Source: Ignavibacteria bacterium RIFOXYC2_FULL_35_21
GTDB taxonomy: Bacteria; Bacteroidota; Ignavibacteria; Kapaibacteriales; UBA2268
Length of the DNA: 50,639 bases
Direction of reading: 5' to 3'
Assembly: GCA_001804705.1 (NCBI GenBank)
Contig: MHAY01000078.1
Coordinates: forward strand, 1 to 50,639
The notes under the pieces are model-generated. The model had not been told where the DNA came from, did no database searches, and saw only the letters and a list, made by a program, of their open reading frames with translations. Shown in pieces: positions 50,585 through 50,639 of the stretch (position 1 is its first letter; each line of letters starts with the position of its first letter). Made by a program: the position numbers and the translations under genes.

Positions 50585-50637
50585 AATTGATTATTGAAAA
50601 TTTATTGAAAATTGAAAATTAGAAATTGAAAATTTTA
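50585..50637. repeat. Heptad-period array TTGAAAA at the window end
   Basis: Reads as TTGATTA-TTGAAAA-TTTATTGAAAA-TTGAAAA-TTAGAAA-TTGAAAA-TTTT. 7-nt period with one slip; it probably continues past the window. Confidence 0.85.
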
Positions 50638-50639
50638 CT

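Noticed and set aside
50505-50637. Attachment site or mobile element end at the window edge
   Set aside because: Only short direct repeats and a heptad array are seen, with no integrase or transposase.

Overview
The window reads as a chromosomal segment of a low-GC Gram-negative member of the Fibrobacterota-Chlorobi-Bacteroidota (FCB) group, plausibly a Bacteroidota/Ignavibacteria/Kapabacteria-type lineage. The grounds are: a secreted protein with a type IX secretion C-terminal sorting domain, several outer-membrane barrels and an OmpA-family protein, repeated TAnnTTTG (-7) promoter motifs of the Bacteroidota type ahead of genes and the tRNA, an F-type ATPase cluster with a long histidine-rich N-terminus on subunit a, and an LPS heptose epimerase. 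The lineage is inferred from family content only.

Layout. 0.2-5.8 kb: a lipoprotein nuclease/phosphatase, a very AT-rich gene of unusual DNA-binding architecture (HhH, sigma-70 region 4, two HARE-type winged helices), and a YfhO-type membrane protein. 6-11.3 kb: nitronate monooxygenase-like enzyme, YqeY, a YhcG/DUF1016 nuclease and MutS2. 11.3-19.2 kb (minus strand): a phosphate-starvation locus in the order porin, pstS, pstC, pstA, pstB, phoU, phoR, preceded by two arrays of 11-bp-phased TTAACA/TTCACA half-sites, which look like Pho boxes. 19.2-26.4 kb: three toxin-antitoxin modules interleaved with housekeeping genes accD, ftsW and murD, plus a LolA-like secreted protein and a 264-bp inverted-repeat element. 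26.5-34 kb: lysA, a T9SS cargo protein, a glycosyltransferase, a TonB-C-domain lipoprotein, a DUF5618-like protein and a lipoprotein serpin. 34-42 kb: a second YfhO protein, a YbgF/CpoB-like TPR lipoprotein, two outer-membrane barrels and a large OmpA protein. 42-50.6 kb: dxs, tRNA-Lys(TTT), and the ATP synthase genes (atpZ-like, a second small membrane protein, atpB, E, F, H, A), followed directly by hldD instead of the gamma subunit gene.

The most unusual signal is repetitive. The window holds a set of dispersed palindromes whose outer end is TGTAGGG(G/A) and whose inner palindromic text differs from site to site. One version (GGAAGGTT-n3-AACCTTCC) has entered protein-coding genes in frame: once in the ATPase domain of phoR, and as an 87-bp tandem array that makes the whole C-terminal tail of phoU and supplies its stop codon. 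A different palindrome sits twice in frame in the YhcG gene. In addition, at least eight gene junctions carry AT-rich arrays with a strict 7-nt period but different heptamers. These palindromes and heptad arrays are the best candidates for something poorly described.
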